Assembly: GCF_016805305.1 (NCBI RefSeq)
Contig: NZ_JAERQN010000009.1
Coordinates: 1-64,000 of the forward strand
Origin: Falsiroseomonas ponticola
GTDB taxonomy: Bacteria; Pseudomonadota; Alphaproteobacteria; Acetobacterales; Acetobacteraceae
Length of the DNA: 64,000 nt
Reading direction: 5' to 3'
Made by a program: the position numbers and the translations under genes. The notes beneath the pieces were generated by a model. That model did not search any database. It was given only the letters and a program-made list of their open reading frames with translations, and was not told the DNA's origin. Below are positions 6,840-15,632 of the stretch, piece by piece (the first letter of the stretch is position 1; every line of letters begins with the position of its first letter).

Positions 6840-9367
6840 CACGCCACCCCCGCGCCGCGCGGGAACAGGTGGCTGAGCGCCAGCCCCGCCAGCGCCTGGC
6901 CGACGACGTAGAACCAGAACAGCCTCACGACATCGAAGGTGACGCGCCGCACCGCCCCCACCATCCCCGCCGCGATGCGCGCCACCAGGTACAGCGCCAT
7001 GACCAGCATGATGCCGAGGTGGAAGAGCTGCCAGAACTGGTTCAGGTAGATCGCCGCCCCGAAGGCATGCGCGGTGGGGCGTACGCCGGCCTCCCACGTC
7101 GCCTGCAGGTCGAGCCCCATGCCCGCGCCGAGCAGCCCCAGCGCCACCAGCACCAGCGCCGCCACGCCCCATCGCCCGCCGCGCCTCAGCACGGCATCGG
7201 ACAGCATCACCACCAGCGCGCTGGCCACCACCAGCGCGGCGCTCAGCAGCGGCGCATCGAGCCCCGGCAGCGCGGTGCCGGCGGGCGGCCAGGCTTCCGC
7301 GCCATTCGACAGCCACAGGAAGACATGCGTGAAGGCGACGCAGCCGAAGACCGTGCCATCCACCAGCATCAGCACGACCACGGCCCACCAGCCGAGATTG
7401 TCCTTCCCCGTGACATAGACCGGCAGCGTATAGCCGCCGCCGACATCGACGGGTTCATGCACCGGCCCGAGATCCGTGCCGTTCCACAGCCAGTAGAGCA
7501 CCGCCGCCAGGCCCACCGCGCCGAAGCTCGCGCTGATCACCACCCATTGCACCGTCAGCGCCAGGAAGAAGCCCGCCGTGCCGACCGCCGCGATCACATG
7601 CGCCCAGGCGGGGCCTGGCACGATGGCCACGTATTGCGGCGCGGCATCCACCGCGCTGGTCACCAGCGTCTCCCGCCGCCCCGTCATGGTGCCGGGCAGG
7701 AAGTGCTGCCCCGCCGCCACCTGCTCCGCCAGGCCCGGCTGGTCCCAGAGCGGATCGCGCGACGTGATGAGGGGAATGCTCCGCGTGTTGTAGTTGCCCT
7801 GCGGCAGCCACTCCAGCGATCCCGCCTTGTGCGGGTTGGAATCCGTGCCGCCGGAGGACATGCGGAAGTTCTTCGCGAGATCGGCGATCAGCAGGATGAT
7901 GCCGATCGCGGAGACGGCGGCGCCGACGGAGGAGAGGATGTTCCACAGCTCCAGCCCCATCCCCTCCGGATAGGTCCAGACGCGCCGCGGCATGCCCATC
8001 AGCCCCGCGACATGCATGGGGAAGAAGGTCAGGTTCACGCCGCCGAAGAGCAGCCAGAACACGGATCGCCCGTATCGCAGCCCGCCTCCCGACGCCAACG
8101 GCGCCCAGTAGTAGAGGCCCGCCAGCAGCGGAAACACCATGCCGCCGATGAGCACGTAGTGCAGATGCGCCACGATGAAGTAGGTGTCGTGCGCCTGCCA
8201 GTCAAAGGGCACCACGGCTACCATCACGCCCGTCAGCCCGCCGAGCACGAAGATGAAGAGGAAGCCGAGCACGAAGAGCATCGGCACCTCCATCCGCGGC
8301 CGGCCCGACGCCAAGGTCGCGATCCAGGCGAAGACCTGGATGCCGGTCGGGATGGCCACCGCGAAGGAGGCGGCGCTGAAGAAGGCGAGCGAGAGGGAAG
8401 GGATGCCCGTCGCATACATGTGGTGGACCCAGAGCCCGAAGCTCAGGAACCCCGTCGCCACCAGCGCCGTCGCCACCAGCCCGTAGCCGACGAGGCGCGT
8501 CCCCGCCATGGCCGGCACGATCATCGAAACGGCGCCCGCCGCGGGCAGGAAGATGATGTAGACCTCCGGGTGGCCGAAGAACCAGAACAGGTGCTGCCAC
8601 AGCAGCGGATCGCCGCCGCGCGCCGTCAGGAAGAAGGGCCAGTCGAAGGCGCGCTCCAGCTCCAGCAGCACGGTGGCCAGGATCACGGCCGGGAAGGCGA
8701 AGACGATCATCACCGCGAAGACCAGCATGGCCCAGGCGAAGATCGGCATGCGCGCCAGCGTCATCCCCGGCGGGCGGTTGCGCAGCACGCCGACGATGAT
8801 CTCGATGGCGCCGGCGATGGCGCTGATCTCGATGAAGCCGATGCCGAGCAGCCAGAAATCCGCGTTGATCCCGGGCGAGTATTCCTTGTTCGTCAGCGGC
8901 GGGTACATGAACCAGCCGCCATCGGGGGCCACGCCCCAGAACAGCGACAGGAAGAAGAAGAAGCCGCCGATGGCATAGGCCCAGAAGGCATAGGCCGAAA
9001 GCCGCGGGAAGGGCAGGTCCCGCGCCGCCAGCATGGCCGGCAGCAGATAGACGCCCAGCGCCTCCACCGCCGGCACGGCGAAGAGGAACATCATCGCCGT
9101 GCCATGCACGGTGAAGACCTGGTTGTAGGTCCCCGCATCCAGGAAGTCGTTGCCCCCCACCGTCAGCTGCGCGCGCATCAGCAGGGAGAGGATGACGGCG
9201 AAGACGCAGAACAGCCCGGCGGTGCCGAGGTAGAGCACCCCGACCCAGTTGTTGTTGACGACGGTGACGAAGCGCCAGCCGCGGGGGCGCTTCCAGACTT
9301 CCTCCAGCGCCTCCAGCTCCCCCTCCGGCCGGGGCAGGGGGTTGGGCAGCGCGTGGGGTGGGATCAC
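6839..9367 (-). CDS. coxA: Cytochrome c oxidase subunit I fused to subunit III (caa3-type)
   Basis: This is the catalytic subunit of a heme-copper terminal oxidase that reduces oxygen to water and pumps protons. The 842-residue protein carries all metal ligands: His88 (VHGTAMMF, low-spin heme), His266 and Tyr270 (GHPEVY, CuB with cross-linked Tyr), His315/316 (VHHMYATG, CuB), and His401 and His403 (VAHLHYVL, high-spin and low-spin hemes). Subunit I ends near residue 500. Residues from about 585 carry subunit III-like helices, including TVFGCVAFTHVFLWL and FHLGIMLVMALYLV, so the two subunits are one polypeptide. The GTG start at 9367 overlaps the coxB stop and has a GGAGAG upstream. A longer frame extends into coxB and was rejected. 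Confidence 0.93.
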   Translation of the reverse strand: MIPPHALPNPLPRPEGELEALEEVWKRPRGWRFVTVVNNNWVGVLYLGTAGLFCVFAVILSLLMRAQLTVGGNDFLDAGTYNQVFTVHGTAMMFLFAVPAVEALGVYLLPAMLAARDLPFPRLSAYAFWAYAIGGFFFFLSLFWGVAPDGGWFMYPPLTNKEYSPGINADFWLLGIGFIEISAIAGAIEIIVGVLRNRPPGMTLARMPIFAWAMLVFAVMIVFAFPAVILATVLLELERAFDWPFFLTARGGDPLLWQHLFWFFGHPEVYIIFLPAAGAVSMIVPAMAGTRLVGYGLVATALVATGFLSFGLWVHHMYATGIPSLSLAFFSAASFAVAIPTGIQVFAWIATLASGRPRMEVPMLFVLGFLFIFVLGGLTGVMVAVVPFDWQAHDTYFIVAHLHYVLIGGMVFPLLAGLYYWAPLASGGGLRYGRSVFWLLFGGVNLTFFPMHVAGLMGMPRRVWTYPEGMGLELWNILSSVGAAVSAIGIILLIADLAKNFRMSSGGTDSNPHKAGSLEWLPQGNYNTRSIPLITSRDPLWDQPGLAEQVAAGQHFLPGTMTGRRETLVTSAVDAAPQYVAIVPGPAWAHVIAAVGTAGFFLALTVQWVVISASFGAVGLAAVLYWLWNGTDLGPVHEPVDVGGGYTLPVYVTGKDNLGWWAVVVLMLVDGTVFGCVAFTHVFLWLSNGAEAWPPAGTALPGLDAPLLSAALVVASALVVMLSDAVLRRGGRWGVAALVLVALGLLGAGMGLDLQATWEAGVRPTAHAFGAAIYLNQFWQLFHLGIMLVMALYLVARIAAGMVGAVRRVTFDVVRLFWFYVVGQALAGLALSHLFPRGAGVA

Positions 9368-10287
9368 TTCAGGCTCTCCAGCCAGGCGGACAGCGCGCGA
9401 AGTTCCGGGCCATCCAGGGCATTCGCGTAGCTCGGCATGCGGTTGCCGGGCTTGAGGTCCTGCGCGCCCGCGATCCAGCCCGCGATGGTGCCCGCATTCA
9501 TCGGCAGGATGCCGGCGCCGATGGTCATCCGCCCGCCAAGCGTGGTCAGGTCCGGCCCGATCCGCGCATCCCATTCCGTGCCGCGCACCGCATGGCAGCC
9601 GCCGCAGCCGGCGGCGGCGAAGACCGCGCGGCCTGTCTCATGCTCCGGCGGCGTCGCGGCGGGCAGGCGCTGGCGGTCCAGCCAGGCCTGGTGCGCCTCC
9701 GGCGTCTCCGCCACCACCATGAAGGCCATCATCGCGTGCTGCGTGCCGCAGAATTCCGTGCATTGCCCGCGCATCGCGCCGGGCCGGTCGGCGCGGATGG
9801 TGCGGCGATTCACCAGGCCCGGGATCATGTCGATCTTGCCGTGCAGCGCGGGAATCCAGAGGCTGTGGATCACGTCGCTGGCCGTCACCTCCAGCACCAC
9901 GTCGCGCCCCGTGGGGATGCGGATCTCGTTGGCCGTGGTGATGCGCGCCTCGGGGTAGCGGACCTCCCACCAGAATTGGTGGCCGATCACCTCGATCCGC
10001 AGCGGCGGCGTATCGCCGGGCAGCGGCAGGCCGAGGGCGCGCGCCAGCCCCAGCGTGTGCAGCAGCAGCGCCGTCAGCACCACCACCGGCATGAGGATGC
10101 CGCCCGCCACGATGAAGCGGGGATTCCCCAGCGTGCGCCGTGCCCGGGCCGCGCCGAACAGCGCGATCAGGAGAAAACCGAGCACCGCCACGAACAGCAC
10201 CAGCCCCCCGCCGAACAGCAGCCAGGCCAGTGTCGCCAGCCTCTCCCCATCCGGCCCGGCGGTGTCGAAGACATTCTGGCTGTTCAT
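9364..10287 (-). CDS. coxB: Cytochrome c oxidase subunit II with fused cytochrome c domain
   Basis: This subunit takes electrons from cytochrome c and passes them through CuA to subunit I. The 307-residue protein has two N-terminal membrane helices (about 17-44 and 59-80), then the cupredoxin domain with a full CuA set: His141, Cys176, Glu178, Cys180, His184 and Met187 (QCTEFCGTQHAMM). It is followed by a fused class I cytochrome c with CGGCH at 228-232 and a likely axial Met284. The fused heme domain defines the caa3 type. Overlaps of 4 bases on both sides place it inside one tightly coupled operon. Confidence 0.94.
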   Translation of the reverse strand: MNSQNVFDTAGPDGERLATLAWLLFGGGLVLFVAVLGFLLIALFGAARARRTLGNPRFIVAGGILMPVVVLTALLLHTLGLARALGLPLPGDTPPLRIEVIGHQFWWEVRYPEARITTANEIRIPTGRDVVLEVTASDVIHSLWIPALHGKIDMIPGLVNRRTIRADRPGAMRGQCTEFCGTQHAMMAFMVVAETPEAHQAWLDRQRLPAATPPEHETGRAVFAAAGCGGCHAVRGTEWDARIGPDLTTLGGRMTIGAGILPMNAGTIAGWIAGAQDLKPGNRMPSYANALDGPELRALSAWLESLK

Positions 10288-10637
10288 CGCAGCGTCACCA
10301 GGAAGGCGGCGAGGTGCCGCAGCTCCGCCTCGTCCAGCGGCGGCGCGGGCATGGCCGTGCGGGGCGCGATGGCGGCGGGGTCGCGCAGGAAGCGCAGCAG
10401 GTTGTCCGGCGTGTTCGGCAGCACGCCCGCGACGTAGCCGCGCCGCCCGAAGCCGTTCAGCGAGGGCCCCGCATGGCCCTGCGGCAGCCCGAAGCCCGGC
10501 ACCACATGGCAGGCGGTGCAGCCCTGCGCGGCCAGGATGCGCCGGCCCTCCGCCGCATCGCCACCGGCCACGCGCGGCGGCGCGTCCTCGCCACAGGCCA
10601 TCAGCAGCAGCGCCGCCGCCATCCCGAACCGCCTCAC
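10284..10637 (-). CDS. Monoheme cytochrome c lipoprotein
   Basis: This 117-residue c-type cytochrome has a lipoprotein signal (ALLLMACG, lipidated Cys15), a single heme site CTACH at 40-44, and a likely axial Met in RTAMPAPPL near residue 93. The protein would be tethered to a membrane in the periplasm and could hand electrons to the heme domain of CoxB, which is encoded next. It overlaps its neighbours by 4 bases at both ends. Its role as a shuttle between the dehydrogenase and the oxidase is inferred from gene order. Confidence 0.88.
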   Translation of the reverse strand: MRRFGMAAALLLMACGEDAPPRVAGGDAAEGRRILAAQGCTACHVVPGFGLPQGHAGPSLNGFGRRGYVAGVLPNTPDNLLRFLRDPAAIAPRTAMPAPPLDEAELRHLAAFLVTLR

Positions 10638-11332
10638 GGCGTGCGCAGCGAGGCGAACCAGAGCGCGACGGCGTCGATCTCCTCCTCGCTCATCCCCTTC
10701 GCGATGGCGGGCATCACGGCCAGCGCGCCGGGCCCGCGGGCATCATGCCTCCACAGGCGCAGCTGCAGCGCGGTGTAGCCCGCATACTGCCCGGCCAGGG
10801 CCGGCACGCCGGGCGGCCCGCCCTCCCCACGCGCCCCATGGCATTGCGCGCAGGCCACCACGCCGCGATCCGGCGCGCCCACCGCGTGCAGGGAGGCACC
10901 CATCTGCGTCACGCGCGCCGGTGGCGCCGGCGCGGCCGGGATGGGCGCGGTCTGCGCCGCGTACCAGGCCGCCACATCCTGCATCTGCCGGTCGGTCAGC
11001 CCGCGCGCGATGGGCGTCATCGCCCCGTTCGGCCGCTGCCCCGCCGCGTAATCCTGGAGCGCGCGATAGAGGTACCAGGCCGGCTGCCCGCCAAGGCGCG
11101 GGAAGGCGCCGCTGCCATCCCCCGCGCCATCGATGCCGTGGCAGGACACGCAGCTCCAGCCCGCCTCGCGCTCCCCGCCCACGGCCACCGCGCGGCCCGC
11201 CGCCGCATCGCCGGCCCAGGGCTGCGCCTGCTGCGGCGCGGGCCAGAGCGGCGCCATGCCGAAGCGTGGCGCCTGCTGCGCGGCCGCGCCGCCCGCGAGC
11301 AGCAGCGCCGCGGCGACCAGCCAGCGCCTCAT
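10634..11332 (-). CDS. Periplasmic diheme cytochrome c (second in operon)
   Basis: This 232-residue exported cytochrome has a cleavable-looking signal (VAAALLLAGGAAAQ) and two cytochrome c domains with heme sites CVSCH (61-65) and CAQCH (161-165). Each domain has the cytochrome c4-like segment with AG or GG, QPAWYLYRALQDYAAGQR and MTPIARGLTDRQM. It resembles the product of the gene just upstream, suggesting an old duplication. It probably carries electrons in the periplasm between the GMC dehydrogenase and the oxidase. Confidence 0.9.
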   Translation of the reverse strand: MRRWLVAAALLLAGGAAAQQAPRFGMAPLWPAPQQAQPWAGDAAAGRAVAVGGEREAGWSCVSCHGIDGAGDGSGAFPRLGGQPAWYLYRALQDYAAGQRPNGAMTPIARGLTDRQMQDVAAWYAAQTAPIPAAPAPPARVTQMGASLHAVGAPDRGVVACAQCHGARGEGGPPGVPALAGQYAGYTALQLRLWRHDARGPGALAVMPAIAKGMSEEEIDAVALWFASLRTP

Positions 11333-12033
11333 CGCAGCACCCCCGTGCCCGGCGTCGCCGGCGCCTGGCGGACGCTGGCGAAGTAGAGCGAGACGGCATT
11401 GATGTCGTCATCCGACAGCCGCTTCGCGATCGCCGCCATGGCCTGGTGGGAGGCACCCTCCGCCGGGGCCTCTCCCTCCCGCCAGGCGCGCAGCCGCGCC
11501 GCCAGGTATTCCGCCGGCTGCCCCGCCAGGCGCGGATAGAGCGGCTGGATGCCGATCCCCGCCGGCCCGTGGCAGTTCTGGCAGGCCTGCACGCCGACAT
11601 CCGCACCACCGGCCGCGGAGAGCACGCCGCCGCGCTGCAACAGCATGACATTGCCAAGCGGGCTTGCCTCCGCGGCCTTTACGGGCTGCGCGGCGTAATA
11701 GACGGAAACGTCGCGCCGCTGCTCCGGCGTCATCGCCGCCGCGATCGGGGACATCACCTCGTTCCGCCGCGCCCCGCTGGCATAGCGGTCGAGCTGCAGC
11801 AGCAGGTATTCCGCGCTCTGGCCCGCCAGCGCCGGGAACAGCGCCGCCTGCTGCCCCGCGCCATCGAAGCCGTGGCAGGAGAAGCAGGCCCCCTGCTGCC
11901 CCTGGCCGCCCGCGCCCGCCGCCACGGCGCGGCCGCTGGCCACCTGCTGCGGCGTGGCGTTGCTGCCCAGCAGCTCCTGCGCCGCCACGCCGCCCGCCAG
12001 CGCCAGCGCCAGCAACCCGACCGCGGCCCTCAT
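11329..12033 (-). CDS. Periplasmic diheme cytochrome c (first in operon)
   Basis: This exported cytochrome (234 residues) has a signal sequence ending GGVAAQ and two heme sites, CFSCH (50-54) and CQNCH (151-155), each followed by a c4-like segment (QSAEYLLLQLDRYASGARR and QPAEYLAARLRAWREGEAP). It directly follows the GMC dehydrogenase gene with an ATGA overlap, so it is the natural candidate for that enzyme's electron acceptor. The ATG at 12033 starts the signal peptide; the longer frame runs into the dehydrogenase gene and is not used. Confidence 0.9.
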   Translation of the reverse strand: MRAAVGLLALALAGGVAAQELLGSNATPQQVASGRAVAAGAGGQGQQGACFSCHGFDGAGQQAALFPALAGQSAEYLLLQLDRYASGARRNEVMSPIAAAMTPEQRRDVSVYYAAQPVKAAEASPLGNVMLLQRGGVLSAAGGADVGVQACQNCHGPAGIGIQPLYPRLAGQPAEYLAARLRAWREGEAPAEGASHQAMAAIAKRLSDDDINAVSLYFASVRQAPATPGTGVLR

Positions 12034-13808
12034 GCCTGCACCAGCGGGCGCGGGTCGCGCATGTAGTCGTCGCGGATCGCCTTCGCGGCCCAGAGCGTCA
12101 GCGCCCCCACCGTGCCGGTCGGGTTGTAGCCGGGGTTGTGCGCGAAGACGGAGGACCCCATGACGAAGACGTTGTGCGCGTCCCAGCATTGCAGGTAGCG
12201 GTTCACCGCGCTGTCGCGGGGATTGGTGCCCATGATGGCGCCGCCCGTGTTGTGCGTGGTCTGGTAGGGCACGATGCTGTAGCGCCCGCTCCGCCGGCTG
12301 GCCTCCACCGTGCCGTTGCGGGGTGCGGCGATGACGCGCCCGATCTCCAGCGCCTTGTCCGTGACGAAATCCGCCATCAGCCGGTCATTCGCCGGGAAGT
12401 CGAAGGTCATGCGCAGCAGCGGATTGCCCAGGCTGTCCTTGTAGGTGGGGTCGAGGTCCAGGTAGTTGCCGCGATGCGGCATGGACGATCCGTGGACGGA
12501 CAGCGACAGCGTCGAATTGTAGTGCCGCTTCACCGCCTGCTTCCACGCGGCACCCCAGCGCGGCGTGTCGGAGGGCACCGGGTGATGCTCGATCGGCCGC
12601 CCGCCGGTGGTATAGGCCGCGATGTAGCCGCCGCCGACGAAGCCGAGCCCGGCGTGGTCGAAATTCTCGCCGTTCCAGTCATTGACCGCGGCACCCAACG
12701 CGCCCGCGCCCATGTAGGGGTTGAGGCGCGTGCCCTCATCCATGAAGACCGAGACGCCGGCCATGGTCTGGTAGGTGTAGTTCTTGCCGACGCTGCCTTC
12801 GCCCGTCGCGGGATCATAGGGCTGGCCGATGCCGGACAGCAGCAGCAGCCGCGCATTGTGGTAGGCGAAGGCGCAGAGGATGACGAGGCCCGCGGGCTGG
12901 AACACCTCCCGCCCCCGCGCATCGATATAGGTCACGCCCGTCGCGCGCTTCGCCTGCGCGTCGTATTCCACCTTCGTCACGGTGCAGAGCGTGCGCAGCT
13001 CGAACTCGGGCTTGCCCATCAGCGCGGGGAAGACGCAGACCTGCGGGCTCGCCTTGGCGAAATGCTCGCAGCCGAAGCGTTCGCAGAAGCCGCAGGCGTT
13101 GCAGGGCTGCAGCTCGCAGCCATAGGGGTTGCGATAGGCGCGGCTGAGATTGGCCGTCGGCACGGGGAAGGGATGCGCGCCCACCTCCGCCGCCGCGCAG
13201 CTGAACAGCGCCGCCGCGTGCGGCTGCGGCATGGGCGGGTTCGGGAATTCGTCGCTGCGCGGCGCCTCGAAGGGGTCGCCGCCCGCCTGGATGGTGCCGC
13301 GCAGATTGCCGGCCTTGCCGCCGATGCCGCAGATCTTCTCGAAGCGGTCGTAATGCGGCTCCAGCTCCGCATAGGTGACGCCCCAATCCTGGATCGTCAG
13401 CCCATCCTGGATGATGTCGCGGCCGTAGCGCTGTTCCAGATGCGACTTCAGCACGAAGTCGCTTTCCTGGAAGCGCCAGGTCTGCCCGTTCCAATGCACG
13501 CCCGCGCCGCCCAGGTGATTGCCCGGCAGGAAGGAGCCGAGCTGCCGCACCGGCAGCGCCACCTCCGCGCCGTAGTTGCGGAAGGTCACCGTCTCCGTCG
13601 CCGGGTCCAGCATCAAGCCGTGCCGCACGGCGTAGCGCAGCTCGTCATGCATGGTGGGGGACTGGAAGTCCGGCACGGTCTGGCGCGGATGGCCGCGTTC
13701 CAGGCCGACGACGCGGTGGCCCGCATCCGTCAGCTCCTTCGCCAGCAGCGCGCCGGTCCAGCCCATGCCGACAAGGACGACATCAACCTCGGGAAGCCTG
13801 GTTGCCAT
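12030..13808 (-). CDS. GMC-family FAD dehydrogenase, large subunit
   Basis: This flavoprotein of the gluconate/sorbitol/glucose dehydrogenase type (592 residues) oxidises a sugar or polyol and passes electrons to cytochrome c. It shows the FAD-binding GMGWTG near residues 14-19, GNHLGGAGVHWNGQTWR around 96-112, and the GMC C-terminus with THNTGGAIMG and NPTGTVGALTLWAAKAI. A cluster of cysteines (231, 236, 239, 242, 247) resembles the iron-sulphur site of FAD glucose dehydrogenase alpha subunits. It has no signal peptide of its own; export with the Tat-signal small subunit encoded upstream is expected from family knowledge. The substrate is unknown. Confidence 0.9.
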   Translation of the reverse strand: MATRLPEVDVVLVGMGWTGALLAKELTDAGHRVVGLERGHPRQTVPDFQSPTMHDELRYAVRHGLMLDPATETVTFRNYGAEVALPVRQLGSFLPGNHLGGAGVHWNGQTWRFQESDFVLKSHLEQRYGRDIIQDGLTIQDWGVTYAELEPHYDRFEKICGIGGKAGNLRGTIQAGGDPFEAPRSDEFPNPPMPQPHAAALFSCAAAEVGAHPFPVPTANLSRAYRNPYGCELQPCNACGFCERFGCEHFAKASPQVCVFPALMGKPEFELRTLCTVTKVEYDAQAKRATGVTYIDARGREVFQPAGLVILCAFAYHNARLLLLSGIGQPYDPATGEGSVGKNYTYQTMAGVSVFMDEGTRLNPYMGAGALGAAVNDWNGENFDHAGLGFVGGGYIAAYTTGGRPIEHHPVPSDTPRWGAAWKQAVKRHYNSTLSLSVHGSSMPHRGNYLDLDPTYKDSLGNPLLRMTFDFPANDRLMADFVTDKALEIGRVIAAPRNGTVEASRRSGRYSIVPYQTTHNTGGAIMGTNPRDSAVNRYLQCWDAHNVFVMGSSVFAHNPGYNPTGTVGALTLWAAKAIRDDYMRDPRPLVQA

Positions 13809-13819
13809 GCTGCGTGCCC

Positions 13820-14551
13820 TCAGTGATGCGACATCGGCGTGGCGTTGTGCGCGTGCTCCGCGATGGCCTGCGCGATGCCGCGCGGCTGGCGGTCGAAGCG
13901 GAGGTTGTGGCGCCCCACCAGCTCCACATACCCCGCGAAGGGCCCGGGAAAGCCCACCAGCTTCCAGCCGATCATGCCGCGGTTGCCGCCATGGATCGGG
14001 TCGCTGAAGAAGCCCTCGATGGTGTTGGCCAGCAGCGTCTCGAAGAAGACGGCGGAGGGCACGGCCTCGAACGCCGCCTCGCCGGTCTCGATCTTCCGCA
14101 GCGCCTCGTCCTGCAGCCGGTGGTCGAGGTCCTGGAAGGCGCGGCCATAGCCCTGCCGCGTCCAGGCCGCGAAGGCGGGCAGGGCGGCGCGGTACAGCGC
14201 GGCCGGCGTGAAGGGCAGCTGGTAGCCCTGTTCCGGCGTGCCTTCCCGGAAGGGCCCCTGGCGGTACAGCCGGCTGCCCGTGCCGTAGCTGCCCGCCAGC
14301 TGCCGGTCGATGAATTCCGGCACGCCGGCCGCGATGGCGCCGGGGCTTTCGGGATCCGCCGGGATCAGCCGCTCCACCGCGGCCGAGACCATGGCGGCCT
14401 CGTCGCCCGTGAAGAACTCCCAGACATGCGGCGCCGGCGCGGGGGCGTGGGGTGCCGCCGGCTGCGCCTGCGCGGGCGCGACGAGCGGCGTCGCCGCCGC
14501 CGTGCCGCCCGCCAGCAGCAGGCCGCGGCGCGAAAGGTCGGGCTGGCTCAT
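13820..14551 (-). CDS. Gluconate 2-dehydrogenase subunit 3-type small subunit
   Basis: This 243-residue protein begins SRRGLLLAGGTAAATPLVAPAQA, a Tat-type signal. The mature part has family features FFTGDEAAMVSAAVERLIPAD, then GVPEFIDRQLAG and FFETLLANTIEGFFSDPIHGGN. In characterised relatives this subunit escorts the FAD subunit through the Tat system and stabilises it. It lies 11 bases upstream of the GMC gene and 13 bases downstream of ctaG on the same strand. Confidence 0.9.
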   Translation of the reverse strand: MSQPDLSRRGLLLAGGTAAATPLVAPAQAQPAAPHAPAPAPHVWEFFTGDEAAMVSAAVERLIPADPESPGAIAAGVPEFIDRQLAGSYGTGSRLYRQGPFREGTPEQGYQLPFTPAALYRAALPAFAAWTRQGYGRAFQDLDHRLQDEALRKIETGEAAFEAVPSAVFFETLLANTIEGFFSDPIHGGNRGMIGWKLVGFPGPFAGYVELVGRHNLRFDRQPRGIAQAIAEHAHNATPMSHH

Positions 14552-14564
14552 CGTGGCAGGTTCC

Positions 14565-15527
14565 TCACAGGCCGCTCTTGGAGCGGCATTCGGCCAGGGC
14601 GGGTTCGCGCAGGCCGGCGCAGACGGGGCCGAGCACGCGCTCCCGCCGGTCCGCGCCCTCGCGCACCGCGGGGGAGGGCGTGCGCGGGCCGCTGGCGCCG
14701 GTCGTGACCTCGTTGGTGGTCAGCACGCCGACGCTGACCGGGGCGCGGGAGGAGGCGCCCGGCGTCGCCGTCGTGTCGTCATTGCCCTGCGCCAGCGCCA
14801 GGCCCGGCGCCATCAGCAGCGCGAGGGCGAGCGTCGCGGGCTTCAGCAGCCGCGCCATGCCGGCGGCCAGCACCACGCCCAGCAGCAGCCCGCCCGGCAC
14901 CCACATCAGCAACCCGCCGAGCTGCTGGTCCTCCAGCGCCGTCAGCCCCCAGGGCAGCGTCACCCCATCCGCATGCGCGGCGTAGAGCGCGCGGGGCGCG
15001 AAAGTCAGCAGCGCGCCCAGCACGCCCATCTGGATGGCGGTGACCAGCCCCGCCAGCGCCGCGCCCTCCGGCCGCCCGCGCAGCAGCGCGGCCCAGAGCC
15101 AGGTGGCGCTGCCGAGCAGCGTGGCATGCATGGCCCAATAGGCGATGCCATCGGGCGCGAAGGTGGCGGCATAGGCGATGGGCGCGTGCCAGAACCACAG
15201 CGCGGCGGCGAAGGCGAAGGCCGGCAGCGCGGTGCCGATCGGCCCGCCGCGCGCGAAGGCCGTGGCCAGCAGCGGCGCCGCCACCAGCGCCACCAGCAGG
15301 TGCTGGCCCGACCGCGCGGCGAAGAGCGCGACGGACAGGTTGCAGAGCGGCGAGACCAGCGCCGCCGCCAGCACCGCCCAGCCCAGCAGCGGCAGCGCCG
15401 CGCGCCGGGGCGAAGCGGCCAGCGTGCCGAGCGCCCCCGCCGCCAGCAGCGTGATCAGCACGGGGTCGAGGTTCCAGCCGGCCGCGCCGGGCAGCGGCGC
15501 CGTGCCGCAATAGGGTATGCCCGCCAT
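14565..15527 (-). CDS. ctaG: caa3-type cytochrome oxidase assembly factor (CtaG family)
   Basis: This polytopic membrane protein (320 residues, about eight hydrophobic segments) of the caa3_CtaG family is needed to build caa3 oxidases. Family-like segments include LWFWHAPIAYAATFAPDGIAYWAMHATLLGSATWLWAALL and AHADGVTLPWGLTALEDQQLGGLLMWVPGG. About 70 residues after the last helix form a polar tail that may be periplasmic. It is the first gene of the nine-gene oxidase operon. A G-rich ribosome site (GGGGCGAGG) precedes the ATG. Confidence 0.88.
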   Translation of the reverse strand: MAGIPYCGTAPLPGAAGWNLDPVLITLLAAGALGTLAASPRRAALPLLGWAVLAAALVSPLCNLSVALFAARSGQHLLVALVAAPLLATAFARGGPIGTALPAFAFAAALWFWHAPIAYAATFAPDGIAYWAMHATLLGSATWLWAALLRGRPEGAALAGLVTAIQMGVLGALLTFAPRALYAAHADGVTLPWGLTALEDQQLGGLLMWVPGGLLLGVVLAAGMARLLKPATLALALLMAPGLALAQGNDDTTATPGASSRAPVSVGVLTTNEVTTGASGPRTPSPAVREGADRRERVLGPVCAGLREPALAECRSKSGL

Positions 15528-15591
15528 GCCTCGCCCCTTGTCGCCTCAGGGGGGCAACGGGGGCGACGCGGCATGGTTGCGACGGTTTCGG

Positions 15592-15611
15592 CGCGGCGCG
15601 ATCACGCCGCG
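15592..15611. terminator. Short GC hairpin between the MBL-fold and ctaG genes
   Basis: A 7-base perfect inverted repeat CGCGGCG / CGCCGCG with a 6-base loop lies between the end of the MBL-fold gene and the start of ctaG. It has no T-run, so a terminator role is only possible. Confidence 0.3.
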
Positions 15612-15632
15612 TTCAGTGGTGAAGAGTCTTGT

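Noticed and set aside
6869..9430. Long open frame on the plus strand, 853 codons
   Set aside because: It lies antisense to the fused oxidase gene, whose metal ligands are complete. Its product is His/Arg/Gln/Glu-rich without domains, as expected for a GC-driven shadow frame.
9368..9574. N-terminal extension of the oxidase subunit I frame
   Set aside because: It overlaps the cytochrome domain of coxB in another frame. The GTG at 9367 has a ribosome site and gives the usual GTGA overlap.
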